This document shows positions 1-28,571 of a stretch of 64,000 bases of DNA, piece by piece; position 1 is the stretch's first letter; each line of letters starts with the position of its first letter. The stretch is from Mya arenaria (Eukaryota; Mollusca; Bivalvia; Myida; Myidae): contig NC_069131.1 of assembly GCF_026914265.1 (NCBI RefSeq), forward strand, positions 5,402,501 to 5,466,500. The letters are read 5' to 3'. Both the position numbers and the translations under genes were made by a program. The notes under the pieces are model-generated. The model made no database searches. It had not been told where the DNA came from and saw nothing but the letters and a program-made list of their open reading frames with translations.

Positions 1-540
1 TATATAATGTTCTTTGGTTGTCTAAATTTCTTATGAATATTTTAAGGTATCATCATAAAGGTTTAAGAGTTGCTTCCAAAATTTGAGTAATTGAAATAGT
101 TGATAACACTAGAAAAGCAAGTGTATGTCTTACAGCCCCATATCGTGCGTGGGATGCTGCTTATTTGTCAGTTTATATGACGTTGATATTACACAGGATG
201 TTAATTTAAACATTTACCACAAGCACTGTTTTAACAAACAATAAAATGTATTGTGCTCAATAGTGTCCCTTTTTGACTATATTTGTTAAAAAAACATAGA
301 TGATTTTATCATCATATTATTTATTTGCTGAAGTTGTTTAAAAATTTTACGTTTGGATCCCATGACCGAGTGGTAACCTTTCTATTTCATTTGTTGTATA
401 ATTACAATATAAAGAGAATATGACGTTGGTCGGTTGAACTAACCCAATGTGTCAATTCGATTAGTTTTATACAATCCTTACCACAACAGTGCGCATGCTG
501 ATGCATTAACAAGTATCTTACACAACCAATATTAAGGTTT

Positions 541-546
541 TTTATT
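541..546 (-). terminator. Candidate poly(A) signal of gene A
   Basis: AATAAA on the minus strand about 96 bp past the gene A stop codon. Position is suitable; use is unproven. Confidence 0.4.
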
Positions 547-641
547 CAGTACAACACTCATTCAAAGCAAATGCATCACAAAGCCAAATGTAATCAATAG
601 AAAATAGCAAAACAAAGCGGCAGTTAATAGGCGGTTTTACA

Positions 642-16381
<15,740 letters not shown>

Positions 16382-16473
16382 GTTTGAAAGAACACACAGT
16401 ATATAAGCACATTGATAAAACATCCATTAGTTATTGAAGTCAACTCGAAGGTCCTTAACACGTAGAGAGAGTT

Positions 16474-16486
16474 AAACCAGGAAGTT
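16474..16486 (-). promoter_or_regulatory. ETS-like promoter site of gene A
   Basis: AAACCAGGAAGTT lies 93 bp upstream of the gene A ATG. The same core occurs upstream of five other signal-peptide starts in this window. CCAGGAAGT fits the ETS/PU.1-type consensus; binding is inferred. Confidence 0.6.
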
Positions 16487-17338
16487 AGGCCGTAACTTGT
16501 AAATTTTCCATGCTACACTGAATACTGGATAAGCTTAAATGAACAAAGGTTCGATACGTATAATAGGGATAATCTACTACAAACTACTTATACATACTTG
16601 TTTAACTTGCATAAAGGATTTTATCTGATACAACTCTATTTTAACTTACCGTGATTAGGCGATTCTATATATTATATCCTAGATAGAAGTCCTTCTTTTT
16701 ACATACTACCATGGTACATATGACTCTCTGCCAGTGCATATTCAATGGCTTCCTTGTCAATATTTTTGATATTGTATAATGAAAGCTTGTGATAAATCAT
16801 GAACATACTTCACCATTCCATTACAAGTAATCAAAAAATGTTCAATTTCATTACATGATAGCTATAAGGTTAATCGCTGCGCAAAGAAAATAACTACCCA
16901 AAAATAATGGCCCATGATTTATGGTACGTTTTCACAACAACGCACGGAATGGAGACGGAACACTTGTGTGTACGAATGGTGTTCTATATGCAATGCCCCA
17001 GTATTAAGGTCAACTGATTACATTATATTATATTGACACCTACACAAGGGTTAGGGCAAACATGTAATATAATTCCCATGCTATAAGCTGTTTAAGATAG
17101 GTCAACAAGGATATTTTATTACACAGATATTTCAATTCAAATGACACAAAGACACTGATTGATGGATGGCTTTATGTTCTTTTGCATAAAAGATTTATTG
17201 CTTCAGAACTTTTATATTTGTCAGGAACAAATGCCAGTCACATCCATCGACAAGAACATATTTTGAATTTTAACTAAAACACGAAAATTTAAAAACATCT
17301 ACCTTTTTAATCACAATTGTATCAATTTCCGCGTAGGA

Positions 17339-17590
17339 TGGAAGACTGAATATTTAACCGCTTTAAGGGAGCACCTGCGTGTTTCCGGCAAAAACCAGCA
17401 GAGGATCAAGGTTGAGGACGTTGTCCAGGTCCATAACGAGACACCGAGGTCCTCATGGAAACTAGCAGTTATGGAGGAGACCATTACCGGAAACGATGGG
17501 TTGGTTCGTGCAGCGCGGTTTCGGACACAAAATAGACATCACACTACCCGCCCTATCGTAAAACTGTATCCTCTAGAAGAGCTGTGTGAC
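17339..17590 (+). mobile_element. BEL/Pao polyprotein C-terminal remnant
   Basis: Reads WKTEYLTALREHLR, then VEDVVQVHNETPRSSWKLA and PIVKLYPLEEL. This is the DUF5641-type tail that follows the integrase in BEL/Pao elements (compare LLYPVE in the full element at 36575-40885). Only this piece was recognised, so it is a broken fossil. No LTR was identified beside it. Confidence 0.82.
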
Positions 17591-17716
17591 ACCGTCAGTG
17601 AAAGAGACTTATATCATTCGCCGCCCCGGAGTGTCATGAATTGTTTTTGTATAACATTACGCGCGAACGTAACGTCGCGGCGTTAGGACTTAACGTCGAT
17701 GTCATTTCCGTTGGTT

Positions 17717-17738
17717 TATATATATATATATATATATG
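17717..17738. repeat. (TA)n microsatellite
   Basis: About 22 bp of TA repeats between the BEL/Pao remnant and the YqaJ-type gene. Confidence 0.9.
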
Positions 17739-17878
17739 ATAGTTGAGTATAAGGATCGAACCTGACACGACGTGTTATTTATTTACTAAGTCTTACAAAG
17801 ACAGGTATTTTAAAGGTGTCATCTTACTGATAAATTAAAACTGGGAAGTCTTGAGTAGAGCTTGCTTACCATTTCTGG

Positions 17879-20090
17879 TCATATTGCGACCTTAAAAATC
17901 TTTGTAGCCTTTGCACACAAGTCCTGAAACATATCAGAATCAAACAAAATGTGTTCAACATTTATATCAACCTCTGTCCAAACTACGAAATAACACATTT
18001 CACTTTTTGTAACTCCCATTTGTGTCTGTACCTGGTAGTAGTACTTATGTTTTGTGTCCAGACGCAAATGTCCATCCTCACATCTCACTAAATAATCGCA
18101 CTCTTCAGTATGTTTATCTCTCAATGAATATGGACACTTGACCTCAACACAGCTTCTTCCACAGCAGTCACATGCGATGACTCCATCAGGGGATGCTGCT
18201 ACATGGGGTAAATCAGTTGAAATACACAAATCACTGTCTTCAAGCTCTACATTTTCATGTGCACCAATAAGTATATTCAACAGTGTTGAGCGGGCTACTT
18301 TTTCCTTTGAAAGACCCTACCTTGTGGCCAAGTTTAATAATTTGTTTCTTTGAGGATAGCAAATCTCCATGGTCAGGCTCTGTGATGGGTTTGACGGGTC
18401 AGTGTGACATGCATGTATTTTATTTTTGAAGCTGTGATTCTACCTGCCCTGAAATCATACCAAAGATTTTCCTCGGATTGTTTTTTGGTAATCTTTTCAA
18501 CATTGCTCACTTCTTCTTCTTTAGACACTTCAATGTTTAGGTCATTGCACCTTTTTTAAAAGTTCTGCAAAGGTGAGTGAAATAGCATCTTTTTCTCGAA
18601 GGTTAATAAGCAATATACGGTACTTTGTTGCCACAGTCTTTGGTGCATATACATTTGAATGTTCTTCACAATTGACAGTAGAGCCGGTTTCCTACCTGTT
18701 GAAGCTAAATTTGACGAACAAAAATGATTGTAACTCGTTATCAGTAGGTGCTGGAGTTTTACGTTTCATTGTTTTGGCAGATTGCGACAGAGGTGCAGTA
18801 CTGACATTATCACAGTCAATGCTAAATCGCTTCTTTAAAGTCTTGGCAGCACTGAAGTCAATGTTTCGCACTTCATTATAAGTTACACCTTTCAGTGAAG
18901 TTGGTAACAGCCAATATGCAGGTTCCTGTGTTACTGTCCTTGAATTTCTTATCTGGACTGTTCCATTAACTGCAAATAGCAGGGCTGCCACATGTGTGCA
19001 TGATTTGCCCAAGCCGGCCATGCAATCGCAGTGTGACGACAGCACCTTACCATTCCCTTCCGCGATGAACCTGGGGTTCAATGTTTTTTCACGAAGCCGC
19101 TGCGATTGGAGGACCTGTAAATAAATGATTGATTTCAGTAAAGATCAACTTAATTTTATTACACTTGACACAGAACCAATATATCCATCGCATGCCACAC
19201 TCGATTGGTAAATAAATTGATATACAAGCAGGTCCATTATTTTCATGAATCTATGCCACAGTCAAGCATTGTAAGTTTAAAGCTGCACTCTCACATCTTG
19301 AACATTAGGACAACTTTGCTATTTTTTGTCTTGGAACGAGCCAACTTTTGCGAAAATCCATGGAAACCAATTATATAAGACTGCTGACAAAATTAGATCG
19401 CAGATTTTTATATTTAAGTTTAAAAAATGATGTTTTATGCATTTATCTGAAAATCTAAGATCTAGCTTATATCATTGGCTTGCAGATGTCCACACAAAGA
19501 TTTGATCTTTCAAAGACAAAAAATAAAAATGTTGTAACATCTGGTAAATTTGTGAGAGTGCAGCTTTAAAAACAATCAAAATACCTATTTTAAAATTGTA
19601 TGGCACACATGCCAACCATTGTGTAAATTGAGTATTTTGCCACCATTGTTTGTTTTAAGCAATTGAACAATAAAATCAAATTATAATTACAAACCTTTAA
19701 TGAATGCATGCATTCAGATTTCCCCTATATCACTGTTCACAACAACAGACTTCAATGTAAGAGAATTTACAGGGTTCGTACCTTTGCCTTGACAACATGT
19801 TTCTTGTCGATGACTGCTGTTGAAATACCAGAAACCCATCCACAATTGAATTGGTTGTATGCTTCAAGGCCCTTGTAACATTTCAGGTCATCTAAAGTGT
19901 AGGCACTGGGAGAATACAAGGAAGTTAACAATGCCGGGATATGTCACCGCTGGTAGTAATTTAACGTCTGGCGACCATGTTGTCAGTGTGTATGTGTCCC
20001 GCTATTAGTTTCAACTTCTCGACGTATCTTGCACTTAAAACTGGCTCTAGAGTGTCTCTGTACGATATTTTCACTTGTTTTGATTTATCC
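17879..20090 (-). pseudogene. Broken SWIM zinc-finger / YqaJ-exonuclease gene
   Basis: Recognisable parts in minus-strand order: an N-terminal segment near 19965-20090 (RYVEKLKLIAG), GLEAYNQFNCGWVSGIS at about 19790-19900, a SWIM zinc finger CDCMAGLGKSCTHVAALLF at about 18960-19020, then a YqaJ/lambda-exonuclease-like domain at 17879-18280 with SPDG, CVEVKCPY and YYQVQTQMG. This domain set recurs in multicopy invertebrate genes of uncertain, possibly virus-related, origin. The copy is broken in several places and is not an active gene. A MITE (19276-19570) sits between its exons. Confidence 0.78.
19276..19570. mobile_element. MITE with perfect 20-bp terminal inverted repeats
   Basis: The ends TTTAAAGCTGCACTCTCACA (19276-19295) and its exact reverse complement (19551-19570) bound a 295-bp element. 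A weaker inverted repeat runs about 60-80 bp further inward. It has no coding capacity. The family is not named with certainty; TTAA-like ends suggest a piggyBac/Mariner-type parent. Confidence 0.85.
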
Positions 20091-20283
20091 ATTTCCTTGT
20101 TTGACAGCCGTAACCTTTGACCTAATGGTTGAGTTTGTGAAAACTATGTGAGTCATCATTGCGTAATATGGGGAATACCTCCAAGATGGCCGTCGCGACG
20201 GTGTCATGGTAAAATCTCCCTCTGTTGCAAACGGTCTATACATATCTTTCCTATTAACAACATCAGTGTGACATGTATTTTCA

Positions 20284-20568
20284 TTAAAAGTAATTAGAAT
20301 TCTTATAATGTGATAATTGATATGTTATTTCATATAACAACAACATTACGTCGAGGAAATCCTTGTAAATGCGCTCAAGGATTTTATCAGAATAATTGTA
20401 ATTCGTGCAGCGGTGGTCATGAGCGTAAGGCCTATACGATTTCGAGATAACATACCGTGTAGGACTGAAGAACGCCGAAGCAGATGGGATGAGTAAGGCG
20501 AACCATGGAGCATCTCCCTGACAAATAAATTGATATAGAAAGAACAATCGCCTAAAAATCTCGCACAC
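20284..20568 (-). other. Unassigned open frame
   Basis: An open minus-strand frame of 94 codons with no recognisable domain, upstream of the broken SWIM/YqaJ gene. It contains a plausible coding-like core (APWFALLIPSASAFF) but no supporting splice or family evidence, so it may be chance. Confidence 0.2.
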
Positions 20569-20599
20569 TGTTTTGGGGGTGCCTAATCAAAGTACCGGA

Positions 20600-22635
20600 A
20601 ATGCTTCTCTTTTACACCTTCTTTTCAATACTGAAAGTTTACATGCGTGTTCGGTCAGAGTAAAAAAATGACAATTGTGAACAAATGTTACATACATTTT
20701 GTATAGTATTAGTTATTTGTCCAGCGAAATGGGCAGGGTCAGTCAGGTTATTTCTAGATTAGATCGTCTCTGACCATACACACGTTCTGAAATGATCATT
20801 ACATTTACTAATAGTGTAAACAAAAGAAATAACAAAGCACTTATGGTATGATTTAGTCTTAGTTTTTCCGCATAAATATTAGGTTTAAAATAAATGAAAA
20901 CGTATCTCTTTAACATAAAGTTTATTTAAATTCTAGGTCGTTTACTGACATAGATAACCAGTTGTATGTTTCCGATTTTTTTTGAAAAGGTGTGTTCATC
21001 TTTTCAGTTTCTTATATGTTTTGTTTTGTTCTTGGCTTAGTTTATGCGTGTAGTTTAAAAAATTAATATGTAAGACAGGTGGGGCTTATCATTCCGGTTG
21101 CTATCCGCCATGACCTCCGACAATCTGCACTTATCAACCAGTTAAGACCAAAATAAATAAAACCATATCCAAATGACAGAGCTGTGGGACCACTCGAGAG
21201 GTCATTCATCGTAGGGTTTGAGGCATTTGGGATTCAAAATTACTAATTTGGCGATTATCCCACAAAAAGGTGGGTGTAAATCTCCCCCTTTGGCATCAAA
21301 AATATGTTTCAGTCACACTAGGGGATGTGAAGGGGTCAAGCCATAATGCAGCCACTATAGGGCGCGGGCAGACCTTTATAAATTCAACAACAACAACATT
21401 ATCAACAGTAGTTTAATTACGCTTTTGTCTATACAAAAATGTTTCTCATAACCGAAACATAGTTAAGACAATTAAGGAAATCCCAAATGCTAACATTTAA
21501 TACTTAATGCTGCTCAAATTATGCATTTCATTGTACTTGTTTGATAACAAAGTTAGCATTAAGTAGACATTTTAACCGTCCAGATGTATTAATAGTTAAT
21601 GTAACCGTTGATATTATACGTATATTTTCGTTAGTCTTTAAATAGGAAATATCATTATAAGTTATCAGTACGTATTACTACGTAGTGTAAAATATTGACG
21701 ATATCATGTAATTTATTTCTTTTTCTTTAGAAATTTGTCTCCTTTTTGTGCGTTAAATTTAAAATCCGAAGCATCTACATTTGCTTCTAACTTTGTATGG
21801 ACATACTATTATCAGAAACGATAACTTGATTTAAGTTGCATAAAAACTAAAGATCAGAAAATGTATATACGAATAGAAAAAACAAAATATTAGTAAATAA
21901 TGCAAATCGAATTTTAAACTTATATACGAATAAATAAAACAAAATATTTGTAAATGACGCAAATCGAATTTTAAACTTGGGATAATGACAATGTTAGAAC
22001 AGTTTTGCATTTCATTAAATAAGGATACTTGTGAAATTTGATATTAATATTGGCCAAACGCATGTATTTACTGGTATTGCCAATAAACTGAAACAGAAAC
22101 TGAATCTGATATTGATACATTGAGAGAAACATTAAGGTAGTTATATCAATATTTTGTCGGAGGTCCTTTACTAAGGAGTCACGTGACACTTTAGTCGTAG
22201 CCTTATCGCTATCGGCGTGGTGTCAATTCCCGAGGTAAGAAAATAGTTACACTCGGGCGATTCTCTAATAACCGGAAAAAAACGCCAATCGTTTAAGCTT
22301 TGGACACGTGTCCAATATGACATGTGTTTATATTTATTGATCTCGTATAGAATTTGTCTTTTCAAGTGTGATTCAATATTGCAACACACTCCCATCGACA
22401 ATAGGTTATCTGAAATATACATATCAAATTGAGCCTTGAGCCATTTCTAGGGTTCGAGTTCGTGTATTTTGAGGTGAATAAGATATTTTCGAAGCAAATT
22501 GTTGTTTTAACCACCTTTTCAGGTCATATACAGTAATGTCTTAAACCGATACGGTGAATATTTATAAAAATACATTGGTATATTCACTCCATAACAAAGT
22601 ATACAGTATTACAATTTAGAAAAAAAAACTAACAG
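20600..22635. other. Intergenic, no gene seen
   Basis: AT-rich sequence without recognisable exons. The part at 21080-21410 is less AT-rich and has the look of an interspersed repeat, but I cannot name it. Confidence 0.4.
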
Positions 22636-22639
22636 AAAT

Positions 22640-22705
22640 CGTCTATCAGGAGACTTGCAAACATCAGTAGTAAAGTACAATGTAAATGGAAAAAAAAATA
22701 TTCAT
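22640..22705 (-). pseudogene. Orphan signal-peptide exon relic
   Basis: Starts ATGAATAT at 22705 and ends with GATGTTTGCAAGTCTCCTG, almost the same as the end of gene B exon 1 (GATGTTTGCGAGTCTACTG). The base run in the middle is shifted in frame, and the donor GTAAG has become ATAGA. No EGF exon follows downstream. The promoter region behind it (22790-23290) is also conserved with the other copies. Confidence 0.78.
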
Positions 22706-22794
22706 TAAAATCAAACTAGAACACTATTGATGAAACAAGAAGTCCGAGAGTTATTAACTTGTTTAAGGCAACTTAAATATCTTTAAAATTACAC

Positions 22795-22808
22795 GAACCA
22801 GGAAGTGA
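22795..22808 (-). promoter_or_regulatory. ETS-like site upstream of relic signal exon
   Basis: GAACCAGGAAGTGA, 90 bp upstream of the relic ATG at 22705, in the same relative place as in gene A. Confidence 0.55.
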
Positions 22809-23299
22809 ATGTGTTACAGGTTAAACAGATTCAATGCTACAATCAATTTAACATCACTTAGATTATTAAACTATTAATACTTGTTTTGCATTTAAATGTT
22901 AAACCTTTGAAAGATATAATTTTCCATCTGACAAATAATATATTTTAAGGTATGTTGAGCTCTAAATTATAACGGGGTTGTCATCTGTAACCATTTCCTT
23001 AGTATGTATAAATACAAATTTAAATAAGCGATAGCTTGGTTTAAATCTTCGCAATGTACGAATGCATATATTATTTCCGTGCGAATAAACACTTATAATG
23101 CGGGATTTGTTATTACGCTTTTATTTACTATTACGGATAATTCCCATGGAATGAAAACATGTCATTCTGTTACCAAATTGAGTCACCAATGCAATATATC
23201 CTATTTGATATGTTAGTAAAGACTCCAGGTACACGACAGATAACTAACAGGACACTGATGACATCCGTGTGAAATACAAAGCTTTGAATATTTGTATAA

Positions 23300-24080
23300 T
23301 TATTTTTGTTTCCAACACCATATGCATTATTCCAAATAGGCACACTTTGAATACGAATATATTATAATAGTTAATATAATAGATTTTCCCTTTTGATCAA
23401 ATATCATTTTATTTTATCTTTGATATTTTGCAGGTCTCCTTATATATCATTCTTGGCACCTATTCGTGATATTAATTTTGTGTTTTGTCAAATGAACAAC
23501 AGAAGTATTTCATAGTTGCAGATGATGCATACATACATAAAAGGATTTCCTCGCACACTTGAATGGTTTGCTGATGATGTTTTGTGCTTGTATACCCCTG
23601 TCGAACTTTGTTTCGCTTTCGATTCTGCGATTATCCGAAGACACTTCTCAAGAAAGGCGGAAAACGTAGTGGAACCAATGTTGCATTCATACACAGTACA
23701 CATAAGTGGTACACTGGATGATAGAAAGACACATTTTCTTCGACTTAGGCAATTGTTTAAATGCTTCCATGTGAGTTAAAAAGTATATATAGCAATAGTT
23801 GGATGGCCACGCTTATTACTGGATATAAACAGTGGAGATATATACACGTACTCACAGGAATCTATATCTGTTTATTGATATGGTTGTATAAGGTCCAAAT
23901 GTAAAAAAGAAAGAAATTGGAATTGAGGATCACACAACTCTCTGAAATTGTTCCAAAATCAAACAGATCGTGGGCTTTGCGTGTAAATACAGTACATAAC
24001 ATAAGAAATATGGGCATTTTTAAGCCTGTTACGCTTAGCTGCTCTTTAACACTGCTTTAATCTATGTTGAATTCCTACGT
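23300..24080. other. Intergenic, no firm gene
   Basis: Contains an open stretch near 23488-23780 on both strands with no recognisable domain and no splice support. Nothing else seen. Confidence 0.3.
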
Positions 24081-25770
24081 ATTCATTGTCTGCTTTGTTA
24101 GTAGAGTTTGTTTCGTTCGAGTTGCGTTCAGTGTCCGTATGGTTTGTTAAGAGTCTATTTTGTATTTTAAGTTTGTTCAATATTTGTATGATTTGTTGAG
24201 TATCTATCTGGTTTGCCGAGTAAGTATTTGGTTTCGTAAGTGTCTGTATTATTGTTTAGTGTATGTTTGGTTTGTTCAGTATCAGCTTTGTATGATAAGT
24301 GAATATTGGTTTGTTCAGTGTATGTCTGTTGAATTACTTTATGTTTTAATGTCAGATTGGTTTGTTAAGTGCATGTTTAATTTGTTCAGCGTATAGTGTG
24401 TTCCGTATATGTTTGATTTGTTCTGTGTCTTGTTGACGTGTTCAGTGTCAGTTTGAACATAAAGTGTATGTTTGGTTCATTGTCGTTATGATTTTAGCGT
24501 CAGTTTGCTTTGCTTAGTACCGTAATTTATGTGGTGTTTTCCGTGTCCGTTTGGTTTGTTCTGTGTGTGATTTGTTTTAGTGTATATTTGGTTTGATTGA
24601 TGTCAGTTTGAATATGGCAGTGGTGTCTGTACGTTTGATTTCTGTTTGTATGGATTGTTTAGTATAAATGTGGTTTAATCAATGTTAATTTGGTATGTTC
24701 AGTGTTGATTCGGCATTTTCAGCTCATATTCTTTTGTTTAGTTTGTGTTATTGTTTTCGGCGTCTGTTCATTTGTTTAATGTCTGTACGCTGTTTATTTG
24801 TTCAGTATCTCTATTTGTCTGTTCAGTGTATGTTTGGTTTCTTTAGTATATGTTTGGTTTGTTGCAGTGTATGTTTGGTTTGTTGCAGTGTATGTTTGGT
24901 TTGTTAAATGTATATTTGGTTTGTTCAAGGTAAGCTTTGATCACCGACCTTTTGCTTTTTTCAGTGATGTTTGGTTTGATCAGTGTCTGTTTGTTTTGTA
25001 GAATGCTTGTCTGTTTTTTTTCAGTAACTATAGTGTTCTTTCAGTACCAGTTCTGTTTGAGGTGTCTTTGATCGGTTAATACTCTGTTTGTTTTTTGTTA
25101 AGTGTAGGTTTGGTTTCTTCAGTGTCTCTTTGGTTTATTATCCTTCTATTGGGATAATTTAATGTAAGCTTAATTTTATTAGCGATTATTTGGTCCGTTC
25201 AGTGTTTGTTTTGTTCAGTGTTTGCTTGTTTTTTTTAATGTTGTTATGATTTGATTAGTTATTGCAGTGTTAAGTACCAGTTTTTTTCATTGTTTGACTG
25301 GTTAATCCTTTGTCTGTTTTGTTTGTTTATTGTTTGTTTGTTTGATTCAGTGTATGTTTGGAATGTTCAGTGTCTGCGAGTCTTATTTAGTGTATATCTG
25401 ATTTGATTAGTGTCTGTTTTACGGTGTATGTTTATTTTTTAGTTAGTATCTGGAATGTCAAGTGATTGTGTGGTTTGTTCAGTGTCTGTTGCATGTGTTC
25501 AGTGTCTGTTTCATTCGTTCAGTGTCCGTTTGCTTTGTTTAGTGTATGTTTCGTTTGCTTAGTGTCTGTTTGGTTTGTTTAATGTATGTTTGGTTTATCC
25601 AGTGTCTGTCTCATTTGTCCGTGTCTGTTTCGTTTGCTCAGTGTCAGTTTATTTTGTTTATTGTATGTTTGTTCTCTTTTGTGTCTGTTTCGTATGTTTA
25701 GTGTCTATAAGTGTTTGGTCTGTTTCGTGTATTCATGGTTTGCTCAGTGTCGGTATGCTATATCCATTGT
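24080..25770. repeat. Degenerate 20-bp minisatellite, block 1
   Basis: Irregular tandem copies of a unit close to TTTGGTTTGTTCAGTGTCTG. It is an older-looking, more diverged version of the array at 50400-52245, followed by the same unique flank (GTCTTTTATTCATGTAAACA). Part of duplicated block 1. Confidence 0.9.
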
Positions 25771-25959
25771 CTTTTATTCATGTAAACAGTTATTGTTCTA
25801 GTATATATTTGTGTACTTTTTATAAACCAACATATTAGTCAAACATAATATCATTTCATTTTCATTCTGACATGACCACCATATTGTAAAATGTTCGAAA
25901 AGTTAGCTATACATGAAACAAGCTTGGTATACATGTATATATATATACACCTCAACTTC

Positions 25960-26560
25960 CATTCCTTAAATGAACTGCCTTTCGGCAATATCGTTCATGA
26001 ATCGATGAACGCAACATCTTCGGATATGTTCGGACCGCAATTCATTGCATAACAATATACAAGAAAAATATGATACTGTTATTGTATGTATTGTGTCAGC
26101 AGATACCGTAAAATAAAAACAACATTTTAGAAAGTATTTTGTTTTAAATTGTAATTGAATAGTCGCCTTTAGTGTTTGAGTTTTAGGTTTAAAAATGATT
26201 TCAAGTGGCTGATCTTTTCCCGCGTTATTGTGACGTCATTTGAAAAAAAAATGATTTCGGTTAAAGTGGGGTCGTTCTATTTACAGAATGGAAGGGAAGG
26301 AGTTACTGAAAGGTTTTCTTAAATGAAATGAAGTATTATTTTTACAATTATTGAATGAAATAATGAAGTATTGGTGTAAATATAAGTAATGAATTGCGGG
26401 CTTGATGTCATTATCGGGGATATGAACGCAATTGGGCTGGTCAAAGTACGCGTGGAGTCCTTCGGATTCAACACACTTTGACCAGTCCAATTGCTTTCAT
26501 ACCCCGATAATGACATCAAGCCCGCAATTCATTCCTTAATTAATCCCTAAACTTTGATAC
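25960..26560. mobile_element. Insertion present in block 1 only, containing a foldback palindrome
   Basis: Sequence flanking about 25950 and 26565 matches continuous sequence in block 2 (about 52650-52675), so roughly 600 bp here is extra. It contains the palindrome at 26388-26533. Exact ends were not resolved. Confidence 0.6.
26388..26533. repeat. Foldback palindrome with ~60-bp arms
   Basis: The left arm 26388-26447 (AATGAATTGCGGGCTTGATG...) pairs with the right arm 26475-26533 with only a few mismatches, around a 27-bp loop. No coding capacity. The likely class is a foldback/MITE-like insertion. Confidence 0.93.
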
Positions 26561-26574
26561 AATACAAACACAAG

Positions 26575-27280
26575 TAAAAAAAAAAGAATTCGTCTTCCAC
26601 AATAAATTCACATTTTTGACAATAACTATATACTTGCTCGGCTTTATAATGCCTTCCCTTTTAAATAATTAGGTTATGACACGAACTTCTAAATTTAGCA
26701 AAACAATTTCCTATTTTTGTAATATCTTTGATACATATACAATTTTTGACTTCATAGTGATTCTTTTTTCACAATGAAACAATTTGCTATTTATGACACA
26801 TTTTCAAACAAGGTTTTAATAATCTGGTCTTTAAACCGTTGAACATACTGATATGAAAACAGTTTTTTATGAACATCAATTGTATTGGTCCCATATATAT
26901 CTAATCCCATTGGTATACAAATTATTTTTATGCTTGACACTCACGATCAAAAACGAATGTCATAATAGTACAAACTCATACTTTTAGGTCTTTAAACATA
27001 TCTAGTATTCTTTATACTTAAAAGTTTTATCTAATATTTCATACAACGCATAGAAGACATAATATTCATAGGGTATATCTCTGAAGTCAGATAACACTGC
27101 ACCATAAGAAACACTGGGATGATAAATACTATATATTATCTTACAAGCATCAACATCTACAGCTTCAATACATTGCATACATTTCAGTCCCCATATCTCG
27201 GCTCCATACAGAAGAATGAGACTATGTTTAGCATAAAACAAAGCATTAGGTATATAACACAAATGCTGTAACAAGACTAG
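26575..27280 (-). mobile_element. LINE 3' remnant, block 1
   Basis: The minus strand at 27002-27274 reads SLILLYGAEIWG, then DACKIIYS and VSYGAVLSDFRDIPYEYY, the C-terminal part of a LINE reverse transcriptase. At 26590-26720 it reads YSYCQKCEFIVEDEF, a zf-RVT-like cysteine motif. It carries stops and gaps and is inactive. The homologue is at 52620-53200. Confidence 0.78.
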
Positions 27281-27821
27281 TACTTAAATAAGTACACATT
27301 TTGCATTGATACGCACTTACTCTGCCATATTATACATTGATTATCTATTTGAAAAACATAAGAGAAGCCATTTAAAAGTTATAAGAGATAATTATCAAAG
27401 CACCATATTCACCTATTTGCAATCATACCGTCATTCTTAAAGACGATATTCAGTCTATATTTACGGTGAGATTCATATCGGAATAAGTTCTAAGAGTAAT
27501 TTAATTTGCCTTTGTCTTAACAGTGAGTTTGCGGCTTCGATGTTTGATAATTTGTTTCATTTTAAGAAAATCAGAGTAGTATTTTGCATTAAAAAGACTG
27601 AATTTAACACCGTTTCCATTTTTGTTCTACGTACGTTCTTGTAGACTTATACAATTATTTTGATGACATGATACAATTTATAATTATACTGTGCAGCTTA
27701 CATGGATTACCTCATAATGCATTTAAAAATTAACCAAACATAGTGTTGATATAAAAAGCAAGCGTTTGTATAAATGTACATCGCTGAAAACATACTACAA
27801 ACAACTTGTTTGTGTACATTT

Positions 27822-27949
27822 TCATGTCTTATGAACATTTTCCCCGACATTCTTGTAGTAGGTCCTTTCATCATTGTAATACACCCGGTTGTCTTCACCT
27901 TCGATGGTCAGCTCGGACCTTGGCTCCGAGTCGGGTATTTCGTACTCGG
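27822..27949 (-). pseudogene. Gene C last exon (tyrosine-rich tail end)
   Basis: Encodes SEYEIPDSEPRSELTIEGED, then YYNDERTYYKNV and ends HKT-TGA. It matches gene B's last exon almost residue for residue. The expected AG acceptor is replaced by AAT, so normal splicing is unlikely. Confidence 0.85.
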
Positions 27950-28485
27950 ATTTAACGGAAATGATTCTGATTATTAGCTGAACATCGAATACAATTTAAT
28001 GTGGAATGACGCAAGTATGAACAATACTTGCGATCTCATACATTTTTGTATCTTTTCTCTGAATTTGTTTAATAATTATTTTCGATAGTAAGTACTACCG
28101 CGTATTTTGATAAGATTTTTTATATAATACTAGGAACTATTACCTATGCAATATAATCATTATTTTGTGTCCGAAACATTTTTGAATACTCTCTGTACTA
28201 TTTTAAACAGAAAGATGCAGGCGCCAAAATGAGCACCTTCAAATCATCAATGTTACTGAACAATGTATATAAAAATGATGTTGCCTGTGATATTCGTAGG
28301 CAAGGCTTTGTTATATACCAAGAAACTCAACTGCAGTCACAGTTAGCATTGCTCTTGATATAAGTTCAAATAATAAGAAATAACATATTTTCACTGAAAC
28401 ACTTAGTACTATGATGTATTAATGGGACTCTGACAAATGGAACTCTGACAGTATAACAAAAATACAAGGAACAAAATGTGTATAC

Positions 28486-28571
28486 TCGTGCTCGCAACAG
28501 CCAATGTTGTGTACGGTTCATCTTGGCTTCTTCCAGGTGATATATCCTCATAGGTATTCTTGCTCTCCTTC
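28486..28571 (-). pseudogene. Gene C tail exon with ITAM-like motif
   Basis: Reads KESKNTYEDISPGRSQDEPY then TTLAVAST, giving YEDI-x9-YTTL, which fits YxxI/L-x6-12-YxxI/L. Acceptor CACACAG and donor GTATAC are intact. This exon itself is undamaged. Confidence 0.82.

Noticed and set aside
23488-23779. Possible small gene on either strand
   Set aside because: No known motif, no splice partners, and both strands are open over the same bases.
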